Shown: piece after piece, positions 1 to 8,522 of the stretch
Numbering within the stretch: position 1 is the stretch's first letter
How the letters are laid out: each line of letters begins with the position of its first letter
The notes under the pieces: generated by a model
The model's database searches: none
What the model saw: only the letters and a program-made list of their open reading frames with translations
Told to the model about the DNA's origin: nothing
Program-made: the position numbers and the translations under genes
Assembly: GCF_003205295.1 (NCBI RefSeq)
Contig: NZ_QJRP01000005.1
Location: forward strand, 124,001 to 188,000
Length of the DNA: 64,000 nucleotides
From: Pseudomonas mosselii
GTDB lineage: Bacteria > Pseudomonadota > Gammaproteobacteria > Pseudomonadales > Pseudomonadaceae
Direction: 5' to 3'

Positions 1-1032
1 GGCGACACCCCGGCCACCCGCAACCTGATCGACTTCGCAGCCTTCGTGGCGATCTTCCCGCACCTGATCGCCGGCCCCGTGCTGCGCTTCAAGGACCTGG
101 TCGACCAGTTCAACAACCGCACCCACACCCTGGACAAGTTCTCCGAAGGCTGCACCCGCTTCATGCAGGGCTTCATCAAGAAAGTGTTCATCGCCGACAC
201 CCTGGCGGTGGTCGCCGACCACTGCTTCGCCCTGGAAAACCCTACCACTGGCGACGCCTGGCTTGGCGCGCTGGCCTACACCGCGCAGCTGTACTTCGAC
301 TTCTCCGGCTACAGCGACATGGCCATCGGCCTGGGCCTGATGATGGGCTTTCGCTTCATGGAGAACTTCAAGCAGCCCTACATCAGCCAGTCGATCACCG
401 AGTTCTGGCGGCGTTGGCACATCAGCCTGTCGACCTGGCTGCGCGACTACCTGTACATCACCCTGGGTGGCAACCGCAAAGGCACCTTCAACACCTACCG
501 CAACCTGTTCCTGACCATGCTGCTGGGCGGGCTGTGGCACGGCGCCAACTTCACCTACATCATCTGGGGCGCCTGGCACGGCATGTGGCTGGCGATCGAG
601 CGCGCGCTGGGCCTGGACACCAACCCGCAGCGTTTCAACCCGGTGAAATGGGCCTTCACCTTCCTGCTGGTGGTGGTCGGCTGGGTGATCTTCCGCGCCG
701 AAAACCTGCACGTGGCCGCACGTATGTATGGCGCCATGTTCAGCTTCGGCGACTGGCAACTGTCGGAACTCAACCGCGCCAACCTCACCGGCCTGCAGGT
801 GGCCACGCTGATCGTCGCCTACCTGACCCTGGCGTTCTTCGGCCTGCGCGACTTCTACCGCAACGCAACGCCAGCACCCAAGGCCACCCCGGTGCAGGTC
901 AACGCCGACGGCTCGGTAGGCCTGGACTGGACGCGGATCATGACCCGCGCCCTGGTCCTGCTGCTGTTCGCCGCCTCGGTGCTCAAGCTCTCGGCGCAGA
1001 GCTACTCGCCTTTCCTCTACTTCCAGTTCTGA
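1..1032 (+). CDS. algI: Alginate O-acetyltransferase AlgI, 3' part
   Basis: Membrane-bound O-acyltransferase (MBOAT) that passes acetyl groups across the inner membrane for O-acetylation of alginate in the periplasm. The reading frame is open from base 1, so the N-terminus lies outside the window; 343 codons are visible of roughly 480-520 usual for the family. The MBOAT signature is clear: RDYLYITLGGNRKG followed by LLGGLWHGANF, whose His (codon at 538-540) is the conserved catalytic histidine of MBOAT enzymes, then WGAWHG. Several hydrophobic segments follow. It is the first visible gene of the order algI-algJ-algF-algA, with only 10 bases to algJ, so cotranscription is expected. Confidence 0.96.
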   Translation, partial: GDTPATRNLIDFAAFVAIFPHLIAGPVLRFKDLVDQFNNRTHTLDKFSEGCTRFMQGFIKKVFIADTLAVVADHCFALENPTTGDAWLGALAYTAQLYFDFSGYSDMAIGLGLMMGFRFMENFKQPYISQSITEFWRRWHISLSTWLRDYLYITLGGNRKGTFNTYRNLFLTMLLGGLWHGANFTYIIWGAWHGMWLAIERALGLDTNPQRFNPVKWAFTFLLVVVGWVIFRAENLHVAARMYGAMFSFGDWQLSELNRANLTGLQVATLIVAYLTLAFFGLRDFYRNATPAPKATPVQVNADGSVGLDWTRIMTRALVLLLFAASVLKLSAQSYSPFLYFQF

Positions 1033-1042
1033 GGCCCCGATC

Positions 1043-2200
1043 ATGAACCGGACACTTCGCATCACCTATTCGCTGTCGTTCATGGGCCTGCTGGTCGGCC
1101 TGGGCGTGACTTCCCTCGGCGGGCTGGAGAGCTTCAACCGCACCGGGCACATGACCTTGCTCGACGGCAAGCTGGCCAAGGCCGCCGAGACCCACTACGA
1201 CGAGCAGTTCCCGATCAAGCGCCTGGGCACCAACCTGTGGGCCGCCCTGGACTTCAAGCTGTTCAACGAAGGCCGCCCAGGCGTGGTGCTGGGCCGCGAC
1301 CAGTGGCTGTTCAGCGACGAAGAGTTCAAGCCCACCGCCGGCGCCGAGCAGCTGATGCAGGACAACCTGGCGCTGGTGCGCGGCATCCGCGACACCCTGC
1401 AACGTCACGGCAGCCAGCTGGTGCTGGCGATCGTGCCGGCCAAGGCACGCCTGTACGCCGAGTACATCGGCAAGGAGGCGCCGGCCAGCCTGCACGACGA
1501 CCTGTTCAACCGTTTCCACGCCCAGGCGCGCCAGGCCAATGTGTTCGCTCCCGACCTGCTGGCGCCGCTGGAACAGGCCAAGGCCCGCGGCCAGGTGTTC
1601 CTGCGCACCGACACCCACTGGACGCCGATGGGCGCCGAGGTGGTCGCGCAGTCCATCGCCGAGGCGGTCAGTCGCCAGCACCTGCTCAGCGGCGAACCCC
1701 AGGCCTTCATCACCGAGGCCGGCGCCACCGCGCCGTACAAGGGCGACCTGACCAACTTCCTGCCGCTGGATCCGCTGTTCAGCAACCTGTTGCCGACTCC
1801 GGACAACCTGCAGCAGCGCAAGACCCACCCGGTGCAGGCCGAAGGCGAAGGTGGCGACGCGCTGTTCGCCGACAACCGGATCCCGGTGGCGCTGGTGGGC
1901 ACCAGCTACAGCGCCAACCCGCACTGGAACTTCCTCGGCGCCCTGCAGCAGGCGCTGCGCAGCGACGTCGCCAACTATGCCGAGGACGGCCATGGCCCGC
2001 TGCTGCCGATGCTCAAGTACCTGCAAAGCGACGCTTTCAAGAACGCCCCGCCACAGGTCGTGGTGTGGGAATTCCCCGAACGGTATCTGCCAATGAAGAA
2101 CGACCTCAGCGCCTTCGATCCGCAGTGGATCGCGCAGCTGAAGAAATCCCGCCAATCCGAAGAAAACCTGGCCCTGTCGTCCAATCGGACGGACCACTGA
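1043..2200 (+). CDS. algJ: Alginate O-acetyltransferase AlgJ
   Basis: Periplasmic, membrane-anchored SGNH-like enzyme of the alginate acetylation complex with AlgI, AlgF and AlgX. The 385-residue protein begins with an uncleaved signal-anchor segment (residues about 8-28). The catalytic residues known from P. aeruginosa AlgJ fall at the same positions: Asp190 and His192 in DTHW, and Ser288 in GTSYS. It starts 10 bases after algI and is followed by algF after 20 bases. The position match of all three active-site residues makes the assignment secure and indicates an active enzyme. Confidence 0.96.
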   Translation: MNRTLRITYSLSFMGLLVGLGVTSLGGLESFNRTGHMTLLDGKLAKAAETHYDEQFPIKRLGTNLWAALDFKLFNEGRPGVVLGRDQWLFSDEEFKPTAGAEQLMQDNLALVRGIRDTLQRHGSQLVLAIVPAKARLYAEYIGKEAPASLHDDLFNRFHAQARQANVFAPDLLAPLEQAKARGQVFLRTDTHWTPMGAEVVAQSIAEAVSRQHLLSGEPQAFITEAGATAPYKGDLTNFLPLDPLFSNLLPTPDNLQQRKTHPVQAEGEGGDALFADNRIPVALVGTSYSANPHWNFLGALQQALRSDVANYAEDGHGPLLPMLKYLQSDAFKNAPPQVVVWEFPERYLPMKNDLSAFDPQWIAQLKKSRQSEENLALSSNRTDH

Positions 2201-2220
2201 AGATAGAGAGGAATACGCAC

Positions 2221-2868
2221 ATGACCACCAAGACTTCCATTGCCAAAGCCCTCACCCTCGCCGCCGGCCTGTCCCTGGCCTCGCTGCAGGCCTTCGCCGG
2301 CGCCGATGCCGCACTGTACGGCCCGAGCGCGCCGAAGGGCTCGACCTTCGTGCGCCTGTACAACGCCGCCGCAAGCCCGGCCGCCGCGTCGGTCGGCAAC
2401 ACCCAGATCAAGCAGGTCGGCGCCCAGGCCAGCAGCGACTTCAGCTTCCTGCCCGGCGGTGACTACACCGCCCAGGTCGGCGGCAAGAGCGTCCCGGTGA
2501 AACTCGCCGCCGACAAGTACTACACCCTGGTAAACAGCGCCAGCGCCAACCCTCAGCTGATCGAGGAACCGCCGTTCAAGAACAAGCAGAAGGCCCTGGT
2601 GCGGGTGCAGAACCTCAGCGACCAGTCGCTGACCCTGAAGACCGCCGACGGCAAGACCGAAGTGGTCAGCCCCGTGGCTGCCAAGGGCCGTGGCGAGCGT
2701 GAGATCAACCCGGTCAAGGTCAACCTGGCCCTGTATCAAGGCGACAGGAAAGTCGGCGACGTCAAACCCGTCGCCCTGGCGCGCGGCGAAGCCGCCGTGC
2801 TGTACGTCACCGGCAGCGGCAGCAGCCTGTCGCCAGTGTGGGTCACCCGTCCTGTAGCCACCAACTGA
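2221..2868 (+). CDS. algF: Alginate O-acetylation protein AlgF
   Basis: Periplasmic accessory protein needed for alginate acetylation; it has no known catalytic motif. The 215-residue product has a Sec signal peptide (MTTKTSIAK then a hydrophobic core, cleavage near LQAFA-GAD). The chosen ATG follows a purine-rich GAGAGG ribosome-binding site. A longer overlapping frame through algJ exists but has no start-site support. Position between algJ and algA and the length (about 216 residues in P. aeruginosa) fit AlgF exactly. Confidence 0.94.
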   Translation: MTTKTSIAKALTLAAGLSLASLQAFAGADAALYGPSAPKGSTFVRLYNAAASPAAASVGNTQIKQVGAQASSDFSFLPGGDYTAQVGGKSVPVKLAADKYYTLVNSASANPQLIEEPPFKNKQKALVRVQNLSDQSLTLKTADGKTEVVSPVAAKGRGEREINPVKVNLALYQGDRKVGDVKPVALARGEAAVLYVTGSGSSLSPVWVTRPVATN

Positions 2869-2902
2869 TTCCTGCCTCTTACGACCTTATTGGAGAAACA
2901 TC

Positions 2903-4357
2903 ATGATCCCGGTAATTCTTTCTGGCGGTAGCGGTTCGCGTCTGTGGCCTCTGTCGCGCAAGCAGTTCCCCAAGCAGTTCCTGGCCCTGACCGGCGAACA
3001 CACCCTGTTCCAGCAGACCATCGAACGCCTGGTGTTCGATGGCATGGACACGCCCATCGTGGTCTGCAACAAGGACCACAAGTTCATCGTCCAGGAGCAG
3101 CTGAACGCGCTGAAGCTGGAAACCCAGGCCATCCTCATGGAGCCGTTCGGCCGCAACACCGCGCCGGCGGTGGCCATGACCGCGATGAAGCTGGTCAACG
3201 AAGGCCGTGACGAGCTGATGCTGGTACTGCCGGCCGACCACGTGATCGAGGACCAGAAGGCCCTGCAGCGCGCCCTGGCCCTGGCCACCGTGGCCGCCGA
3301 GCGCGGCGAGATGGTGCTGTTCGGCGTGCCGGCGACCAAACCCGAGACCGGCTACGGCTACATTCGCTCGAGCCAGGACGCGCTGCTGCCCGAGGGCGTG
3401 GCGCGGGTCGCGCAGTTCGTCGAGAAACCCGACGAGAAACGCGCCAACGAGTTCGTCCGCGCCGGCGGCTACTTCTGGAACAGCGGCATGTTCCTGTTCC
3501 GCGCCAGCCGCTTCCTCGAAGAGCTGAAAAAGCACGACCCGGACATCTACGACACCTGCCTGCTGGCCCTGGAACGCAGCCAGGAGGACGCCGATGTGCT
3601 GAGCATCGACGAGGCCACCTTCTCCTGCTGCCCGGACAACTCCATCGACTACGCGGTAATGGAGAAAACCCAGCGCGCCTGCGTGGTGCCGCTGTCGGCC
3701 GGTTGGAGCGACGTCGGCTGCTGGTCGTCGCTGTGGGACGTGCACGAGAAGGACGCCGACGGCAACGTCACCAAGGGCGACGTGGTGGTGCAGGACAGCC
3801 GCAACTGCATGATCCACGGCAACGGCAAGCTGGTGTCGGTGATTGGCCTTGATAACATCGTGGTGGTCGAGACCAAGGACGCCATGATGATCGCCCACAA
3901 GGACAAGGTTCAGGGGGTCAAGCAACTGGTCAATACCCTCGACGCCCAGGGCCGCACGGAAACCCAGAACCACCTGGAGGTGTACCGCCCGTGGGGCTCG
4001 TACGATTCGGTGGACATGGGCGGGCGCTTCCAGGTCAAGCACATCACCGTCAAGCCGGGCGCCAGCCTGTCGCTGCAGATGCACCATCACCGTGCCGAGC
4101 ACTGGATCGTGGTGTCCGGCACCGCCGAGGTGACCTGCGACGAGAACGTGTTCCTGCTTACCGAGAACCAATCCACCTACATCCCCATCGCCTCGGTGCA
4201 CCGACTGCGCAACCCGGGCAAGATCCCGCTGGAGATCATCGAGGTGCAGTCTGGTAGTTACCTGGGCGAGGATGATATCGAGCGCTTCGAGGATGTGTAT
4301 GGACGGACTTCGACGCCAGTGGAGCGTGGGGTTTCGGTGAAGACCATCGCGCAGTAA
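2903..4357 (+). CDS. algA: Mannose-1-phosphate guanylyltransferase / mannose-6-phosphate isomerase AlgA
   Basis: Bifunctional enzyme of GDP-mannose synthesis; it catalyses fructose-6-P to mannose-6-P isomerisation and mannose-1-P to GDP-mannose, the precursor of GDP-mannuronate. The 484-residue protein has the N-terminal nucleotidyltransferase signature GGSGSRLWP (residues 8-16) with KQFPKQF, the FVEKP motif near residue 175, and a C-terminal cupin isomerase domain with the metal ligands in QMHHHRAEHW (residues 392-401). It is preceded by TTGGAGAAAC, a strong ribosome-binding site. It is the last gene of the alginate operon; a REP pair directly follows. Confidence 0.97.
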   Translation: MIPVILSGGSGSRLWPLSRKQFPKQFLALTGEHTLFQQTIERLVFDGMDTPIVVCNKDHKFIVQEQLNALKLETQAILMEPFGRNTAPAVAMTAMKLVNEGRDELMLVLPADHVIEDQKALQRALALATVAAERGEMVLFGVPATKPETGYGYIRSSQDALLPEGVARVAQFVEKPDEKRANEFVRAGGYFWNSGMFLFRASRFLEELKKHDPDIYDTCLLALERSQEDADVLSIDEATFSCCPDNSIDYAVMEKTQRACVVPLSAGWSDVGCWSSLWDVHEKDADGNVTKGDVVVQDSRNCMIHGNGKLVSVIGLDNIVVVETKDAMMIAHKDKVQGVKQLVNTLDAQGRTETQNHLEVYRPWGSYDSVDMGGRFQVKHITVKPGASLSLQMHHHRAEHWIVVSGTAEVTCDENVFLLTENQSTYIPIASVHRLRNPGKIPLEIIEVQSGSYLGEDDIERFEDVYGRTSTPVERGVSVKTIAQ

Positions 4358-4377
4358 GCTCTGGGGCCGCGTTGCGG

Positions 4378-4451
4378 CCCTTTCGCGGCACAAGGCCGCT
4401 CCTACAGGGGTTTGCGTTCCCTCTGTAGGAGCGGCCTTGTGCCGCGAAAGG
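4378..4451. repeat. Paired inverted REP (CCGCGAAA/GGAGCGGCC class)
   Basis: Two 27-base arms (4381-4407 and 4423-4449) are perfect reverse complements with a 15-base loop, directly after algA. The arm core reads CGGCACAAGGCCGCTCC. This is the pseudomonad extragenic palindrome type that recurs through the window; it may act as a terminator or mRNA 3'-end stabiliser for the alginate transcript. Confidence 0.9.
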
Positions 4452-4533
4452 AGGGCGAAGCCCTCCCGCTTTTGAGCCAATACCCATTTCCCGCTACGAT
4501 GATCAGACCCCCGCCATCAAGGCCTGCTCCACC

Positions 4534-4998
4534 ATGATCATCGGCGCCCTGCTCATCCTCACCTGGCTGGTCCTGCTGCTGCGCTATCCGGCCAAGGCCC
4601 TGCCGATTTCCATGGCCGCCATCTGTGGCCTGGGGCTGGTGGCGCTGTACGTGGTCTGGCAGGATACCCGCGAAGCCTCGCAACTGGCCCGCCTCGATAT
4701 CCGCCTGGCCTACGCCCCCGATCAATGCCCCGCCGACCGCGCCCTGCAGGTACGCATGAAGAACGGCAACAAGGCCCCGCTCAGCGAACTGCGCTGGCGC
4801 GTCGGCGCCTACGCGCCGGGCGATACCGTGAACCTGGCCGAGAACACCTACGCCGCCCCGCGCTATCGTGGCCCCGGCGAGTTGCAGCCGGGCGCCGAAT
4901 GGAGCGACTGCCTGCCATTGCCACCGCTGCGCTCTGGCTATCGGCCACAAACTCTGGAGTTTCGTGCCGAGCACCTGCAAGGTACATTCGCCAATTGA
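4534..4998 (+). CDS. Conserved inner-membrane protein of unknown function
   Basis: A 154-residue protein not assigned to a named family. Two hydrophobic helices occupy residues about 2-17 and 24-44 (MIIGALLILTWLVLLL, then AAICGLGLVALYVV), followed by a soluble domain of about 110 residues with two cysteines (CPADRAL and SDCLPL) that could pair in the periplasm. The soluble part resembles a small beta-rich domain. It lies between two REP pairs and is therefore probably a single-gene unit. I recall a homologue in the same place after algA in P. putida; function is unknown. Confidence 0.75.
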   Translation: MIIGALLILTWLVLLLRYPAKALPISMAAICGLGLVALYVVWQDTREASQLARLDIRLAYAPDQCPADRALQVRMKNGNKAPLSELRWRVGAYAPGDTVNLAENTYAAPRYRGPGELQPGAEWSDCLPLPPLRSGYRPQTLEFRAEHLQGTFAN

Positions 4999-5015
4999 TT
5001 CGTTGCCCGATCTGG

Positions 5016-5087
5016 CCTCTTCACGGGTAAACCCGCTTCCACAGGGTTGTGGTGATCCCTGTGGGAGCGGGTTTACCCGCGAAGAGG
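5016..5087. repeat. Paired inverted REP (GGGTAAACCCGCT class)
   Basis: Arms of about 31 bases (5016-5046 and 5057-5087) carry the core CGGGTAAACCCGCT and are near-perfect reverse complements around a 10-base loop. It lies between the membrane protein gene and the SDR gene. Confidence 0.88.
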
Positions 5088-5132
5088 TCGGCACAGACGA
5101 CCCATTCCATCTATCGATCACAGGCCCTTTAC

Positions 5133-5945
5133 ATGCCCACCGTCCTGATCACCGGTTGTTCCAGCGGCATCGGCCGCGCCCTGGCCGACGCCTTCCGCGA
5201 TGCCGGCCATGAAGTCTGGGCCACCGCCCGCAAGCAGCAGGATGTCGAACAACTGGCCGCTGCCGGTTTCAACGCCCGGCAACTGGATGTGAACGACGGC
5301 GATGCCCTCGCCCGCCTGGCCGAAGAGCTGCAAAGCCTCGACATCCTGATCAACAACGCCGGCTACGGCGCCATGGGCCCGCTGCTCGACGGCGGCGTCG
5401 AGGCCATGCGCCAGCAGTTCGAGACCAATGTCTTCGCCCTGGTCGGCGTGACCCAGGCACTGTTCCCGCTGCTGCGCCGTTCCCGGGGGCTGGTGGTGAA
5501 CATCGGCAGCGTGTCGGGTGTGCTGGTGACGCCCTTCGCCGGTGCCTATTGTGCCTCCAAGGCCGCCGTGCACGGGCTGAGCGATGCCCTGCGCCTGGAG
5601 CTGGCGCCTTTCGGGGTCAGGGTCATGGAAGTGCAGCCGGGGGCGATTGCCTCGCAGTTCGCCAGCAATGCGCAACAGCAGGCCGAGCAGGTGCTGGTGA
5701 GCAATTCGCCATGGTGGCCGTTGCGCGAGCAAGTACAGGCCCGGGCGCGAGCCTCGCAGGATCGACCGACACCGGCAGCGGTGTTTGCCCAGGGATTGCT
5801 GGCGGCGACGCGCAAATCGCCTGTGCCTGCACTGGTGCGTATCGGCAATGGCAGCACGGCCTTGCCGTTGATGGCCCGGCTGTTGCCGCAGCGCCTGCTG
5901 GATTGGGTGTTGCGCAAGCGCTTCGGATTGTTGCGACCGCTCTGA
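5133..5945 (+). CDS. Short-chain dehydrogenase/reductase
   Basis: Classical SDR oxidoreductase of 270 residues; substrate unknown. The Rossmann cofactor motif TGCSSGIG sits at residues 7-14, NNAGYG near residue 80, and the catalytic YxxxK as Tyr139-CAS-Lys143, with a Ser in NIGSVSG about 13 residues upstream. The ATG at 5133 gives the standard MPTVLITG start; a 28-codon upstream extension would run through the REP and is rejected. Residue after the dinucleotide motif suggests NADP(H) use but this is not decisive. It converges with the efflux operon on the minus strand, from which it is separated by a half REP-like sequence. Confidence 0.88.
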   Translation: MPTVLITGCSSGIGRALADAFRDAGHEVWATARKQQDVEQLAAAGFNARQLDVNDGDALARLAEELQSLDILINNAGYGAMGPLLDGGVEAMRQQFETNVFALVGVTQALFPLLRRSRGLVVNIGSVSGVLVTPFAGAYCASKAAVHGLSDALRLELAPFGVRVMEVQPGAIASQFASNAQQQAEQVLVSNSPWWPLREQVQARARASQDRPTPAAVFAQGLLAATRKSPVPALVRIGNGSTALPLMARLLPQRLLDWVLRKRFGLLRPL

Positions 5946-6000
5946 AGTCATCGCGGGGCAAGCCCGCTCCCACGCATACCTGGGAGCCCCGCGATACTGC

Positions 6001-7437
6001 TCAGACCTGATCGAACGCCTGCCAGCCTCCACCCAGCGCCTTGTACAGCCCCACCAGCGCCTGCGACACCGCCGCCGAGCTGTCGATCCACTGCTCCTCG
6101 CTGGCCAGCAACGCCGACTGCACCGTCAGCACGTTGAGAAAGTCCACCGCGCCTTCCACATACTGGCGCTGCGCAGTCTCCAGGGCGATGCGGTTCTGTC
6201 GCACCGCCTCGGCCAGGTGATCGCGGCGCAACTGGCTGGCGTTGTACAGGCGCAGCACATCGTCGATCTCATGCCAGGCACCGAGCACCACCTTGCGGTA
6301 GTTCAGCGCCGCTTCCTGCTGCTGGGCCTCGCGCAGCTCCAACTGGCCCTTGAGCCGCCCGCCCTCGAAGATCGGCAACGACAGCTGCGGCCCGAAGGCG
6401 AACCTGCGCGAATCCCAGGCACCAAAATCGGACAGTTGCATGGCCTGGAAGCCGACACTCCCGGACAGACGGATGCTCGGATAGAAATCGGCCTTGGCCA
6501 CGCCGATGCTGGCGGTGGCCGCATGCAACCGGGCCTCGGCCTGGCGGATATCCGGACGGCGCTCGGCCAGCTCCGACGGCACGCCGATGGCGAAGCGCTG
6601 CTGCGGAGCGGGCAATTCGCCCCCCTGCAACAGTTGGGCCTGCAAGCTGCGCGGCGGTTCGGCGGCAAGCAGGCTCAGGGCATTGATCAGGTCGTCGCGG
6701 CGGGCCTCCAGGGTCGGCAGGCGTGCCTCGATCGACGCCACCTGGGCGCTGGCCTGGGCGACATCGAGCCGGGTGGCGATACCTTCGGCCTGGCGGCCTT
6801 CGGACAGCTTCAGGCTGTGCCGGGCAACCTTGAGGTTGTCCTGGGTGATCTCCAGGGTGTGCTGCACGGCCCGCAGCTGGATGTAGTTGCCGGCGGTCTC
6901 CGACAACAGCGCCAGCAGCACGCCACGGCGGTCGTTCTCGGCGACCGCCACGGTTGCGTCGGCGGCCTCGACCTGGCGGCGCATACGCCCCCACAGGTCC
7001 AGCTCCCAACCGGCGACAAGGTCACCCTGCCACAGGTTGTACGCCGACTTGCCGGCCTTGCCGGAGGGGTCGTTCAACCCTTCGGCGCTGTTGCGCGCCC
7101 GGCTGTAGCCTGCGTTTACATCCACCGAGGGCATCTCGTCAGCCGCCACGGTGCTGCGCAAGGCGCGGCCCTGCAGCAGGCGGGCGCTGGCCATCTGCAG
7201 GTCGAGGTTGCGCTCGGCGACTTTCTGGATCAGCGCGCTCAGCTGGGCGTCGTGAAAGCTGTCCCACCAGCGCAGCTCCAACGGCTCGGCTACCGGCTGA
7301 CTGGCCGCTGCTTCGCCTTGCAGCGAGGCCCAATCCTGAGGCGCTTCGCTGGCCGGGCTATGGAAGTCCGGTCCGAGGGTGCAGCCGGCAAGCAACATGG
7401 CCAGCAGCAAAGGACTCAAGCGTGACGCCACTTTCAT
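6001..7437 (-). CDS. Outer-membrane efflux lipoprotein, NodT/OprM family
   Basis: TolC-like outer-membrane channel of a tripartite pump. The 478-residue protein has a lipoprotein signal ending in LLAGC (lipidated Cys19), the typical GPDFHSP start and two repeated long coiled-coil regions rich in Ala, Leu, Gln and Glu, as expected for two OEP domains. It overlaps the adaptor gene by 4 bases (ATGA), so the two are translationally coupled, and forms the last gene of an MFS-adaptor-channel operon. NodT families of this type serve EmrAB-like or RND pumps; the neighbouring MFS gene supports the former. Confidence 0.92.
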   Translation of the reverse strand: MKVASRLSPLLLAMLLAGCTLGPDFHSPASEAPQDWASLQGEAAASQPVAEPLELRWWDSFHDAQLSALIQKVAERNLDLQMASARLLQGRALRSTVAADEMPSVDVNAGYSRARNSAEGLNDPSGKAGKSAYNLWQGDLVAGWELDLWGRMRRQVEAADATVAVAENDRRGVLLALLSETAGNYIQLRAVQHTLEITQDNLKVARHSLKLSEGRQAEGIATRLDVAQASAQVASIEARLPTLEARRDDLINALSLLAAEPPRSLQAQLLQGGELPAPQQRFAIGVPSELAERRPDIRQAEARLHAATASIGVAKADFYPSIRLSGSVGFQAMQLSDFGAWDSRRFAFGPQLSLPIFEGGRLKGQLELREAQQQEAALNYRKVVLGAWHEIDDVLRLYNASQLRRDHLAEAVRQNRIALETAQRQYVEGAVDFLNVLTVQSALLASEEQWIDSSAAVSQALVGLYKALGGGWQAFDQV

Positions 7438-8495
7438 CGCGCAGTCACCTCTTTGCCCGCGAGCCTGTCGCCCTGGGTGTCGATTACTGCTTCCACGGAC
7501 ATACCCACCCGCAGGCGCTCCAACAACGGCTGGCCGTCATCGAAGACGATCTTCACCGGGATGCGCTGCACCACCTTGGTGAAGTTGCCGGTGGCATTGT
7601 CAGGCTTAACCGCAGCGAAGGTCACGCCCGTGGCCGGGGCAATGCTCTCGACGCGGCCGTGGAGTTTCTCGCCGGAGAAGGTATCGACGCTGATGCTAAC
7701 CGGCTGGCCCGGCTGCACATGGGTCAACTGGGTCTCCTGGAAATTGCCGACGATGTAGGCGCGCTCCAGTGGCACCACCGACAACAGCCGTGCGCCCGGA
7801 TTGACGTAGGCGCCGACGCGCAGGGCACGCTCGCCGACCATGCCGTCAACCGGCGCGGTGATGCGGGTGTAGGACAGGTCCAGGCGGGCTTTCTCCAGGC
7901 CGGCCTCGGCCCGCTTCAACTGACCATCGGCACTGGCCACCTGGGCGCCGAGGATATCCACCTGCTTGCGCGTCGCCACCAGCGCCGCCTGGGTGTTGGC
8001 CAGCCGGGCCCGGGCCTGGTCGACGCCACTGCGCGCCTGCTGGGCGTTCTGCACGGTGCCGGCGCCCTGCTCGGCCAGGCGGCTGTAGCGGGTCACTTCG
8101 TGATCGGCGAACGCGGCCTCGGCCTGGGCCGCCTTCACCGCGGCCTCGGCCTGGGCGATCAGCGAGGCCTGGCGCTCGAGGGTGGCGCGGGCATCCAGGC
8201 TCTGCGCCCTGGCCACCAGCAACTGGGCCTGGGCCGCGTCGAGGGCGGCCTGGTAGTCCCGTGGGTCGATGGTCGCCAGTAACTGCCCGGCCTTCACCTG
8301 CTGGTTGTCCTCCACCAGCACTTCCTTGATGAAGCCCGCCACCTTCGGCGCGACCACGGTGTAGTCGGCGGTCACGTAGGCGTCGTTGGTGCTCTGGCGG
8401 TGGTCGCTGCCGAACATCCAGGGGCCGACGATGGCGGCCAGCACGGCCACGACGAGCACCGAGCCGATAAGGATTGTCTTGCGGTTGTTGGTCAT
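7434..8495 (-). CDS. EmrA-like membrane fusion (HlyD family) adaptor
   Basis: Periplasmic adaptor that joins the MFS pump to the outer-membrane channel. The 353-residue protein has one N-terminal membrane anchor (residues about 8-27), a split lipoyl/barrel-sandwich domain (VVAPKVAGFIKEVLVEDNQ; later TRITAPVDGMVGERALRVG) and a central coiled coil of Gln/Ala/Glu-rich heptads. Start ATG at 8495 lies 27 bases after the MFS stop. The gene order pump-adaptor-channel on the minus strand is that of EmrB-EmrA-NodT cassettes that export hydrophobic drugs and uncouplers. The natural substrate cannot be read from sequence. Confidence 0.92.
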   Translation of the reverse strand: MTNNRKTILIGSVLVVAVLAAIVGPWMFGSDHRQSTNDAYVTADYTVVAPKVAGFIKEVLVEDNQQVKAGQLLATIDPRDYQAALDAAQAQLLVARAQSLDARATLERQASLIAQAEAAVKAAQAEAAFADHEVTRYSRLAEQGAGTVQNAQQARSGVDQARARLANTQAALVATRKQVDILGAQVASADGQLKRAEAGLEKARLDLSYTRITAPVDGMVGERALRVGAYVNPGARLLSVVPLERAYIVGNFQETQLTHVQPGQPVSISVDTFSGEKLHGRVESIAPATGVTFAAVKPDNATGNFTKVVQRIPVKIVFDDGQPLLERLRVGMSVEAVIDTQGDRLAGKEVTAR

Positions 8496-8522
8496 TTCAA
8501 GGTCTCGGATTCATCCACGGAT

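Noticed and set aside
983-2739. Long minus-strand and alternate-frame ORFs under the alginate genes
   Set aside because: High-GC third-position bias makes long antisense frames; they lack starts with ribosome-binding sites and read as low-complexity Arg/Gln/Pro or Gly/His-rich shadows.
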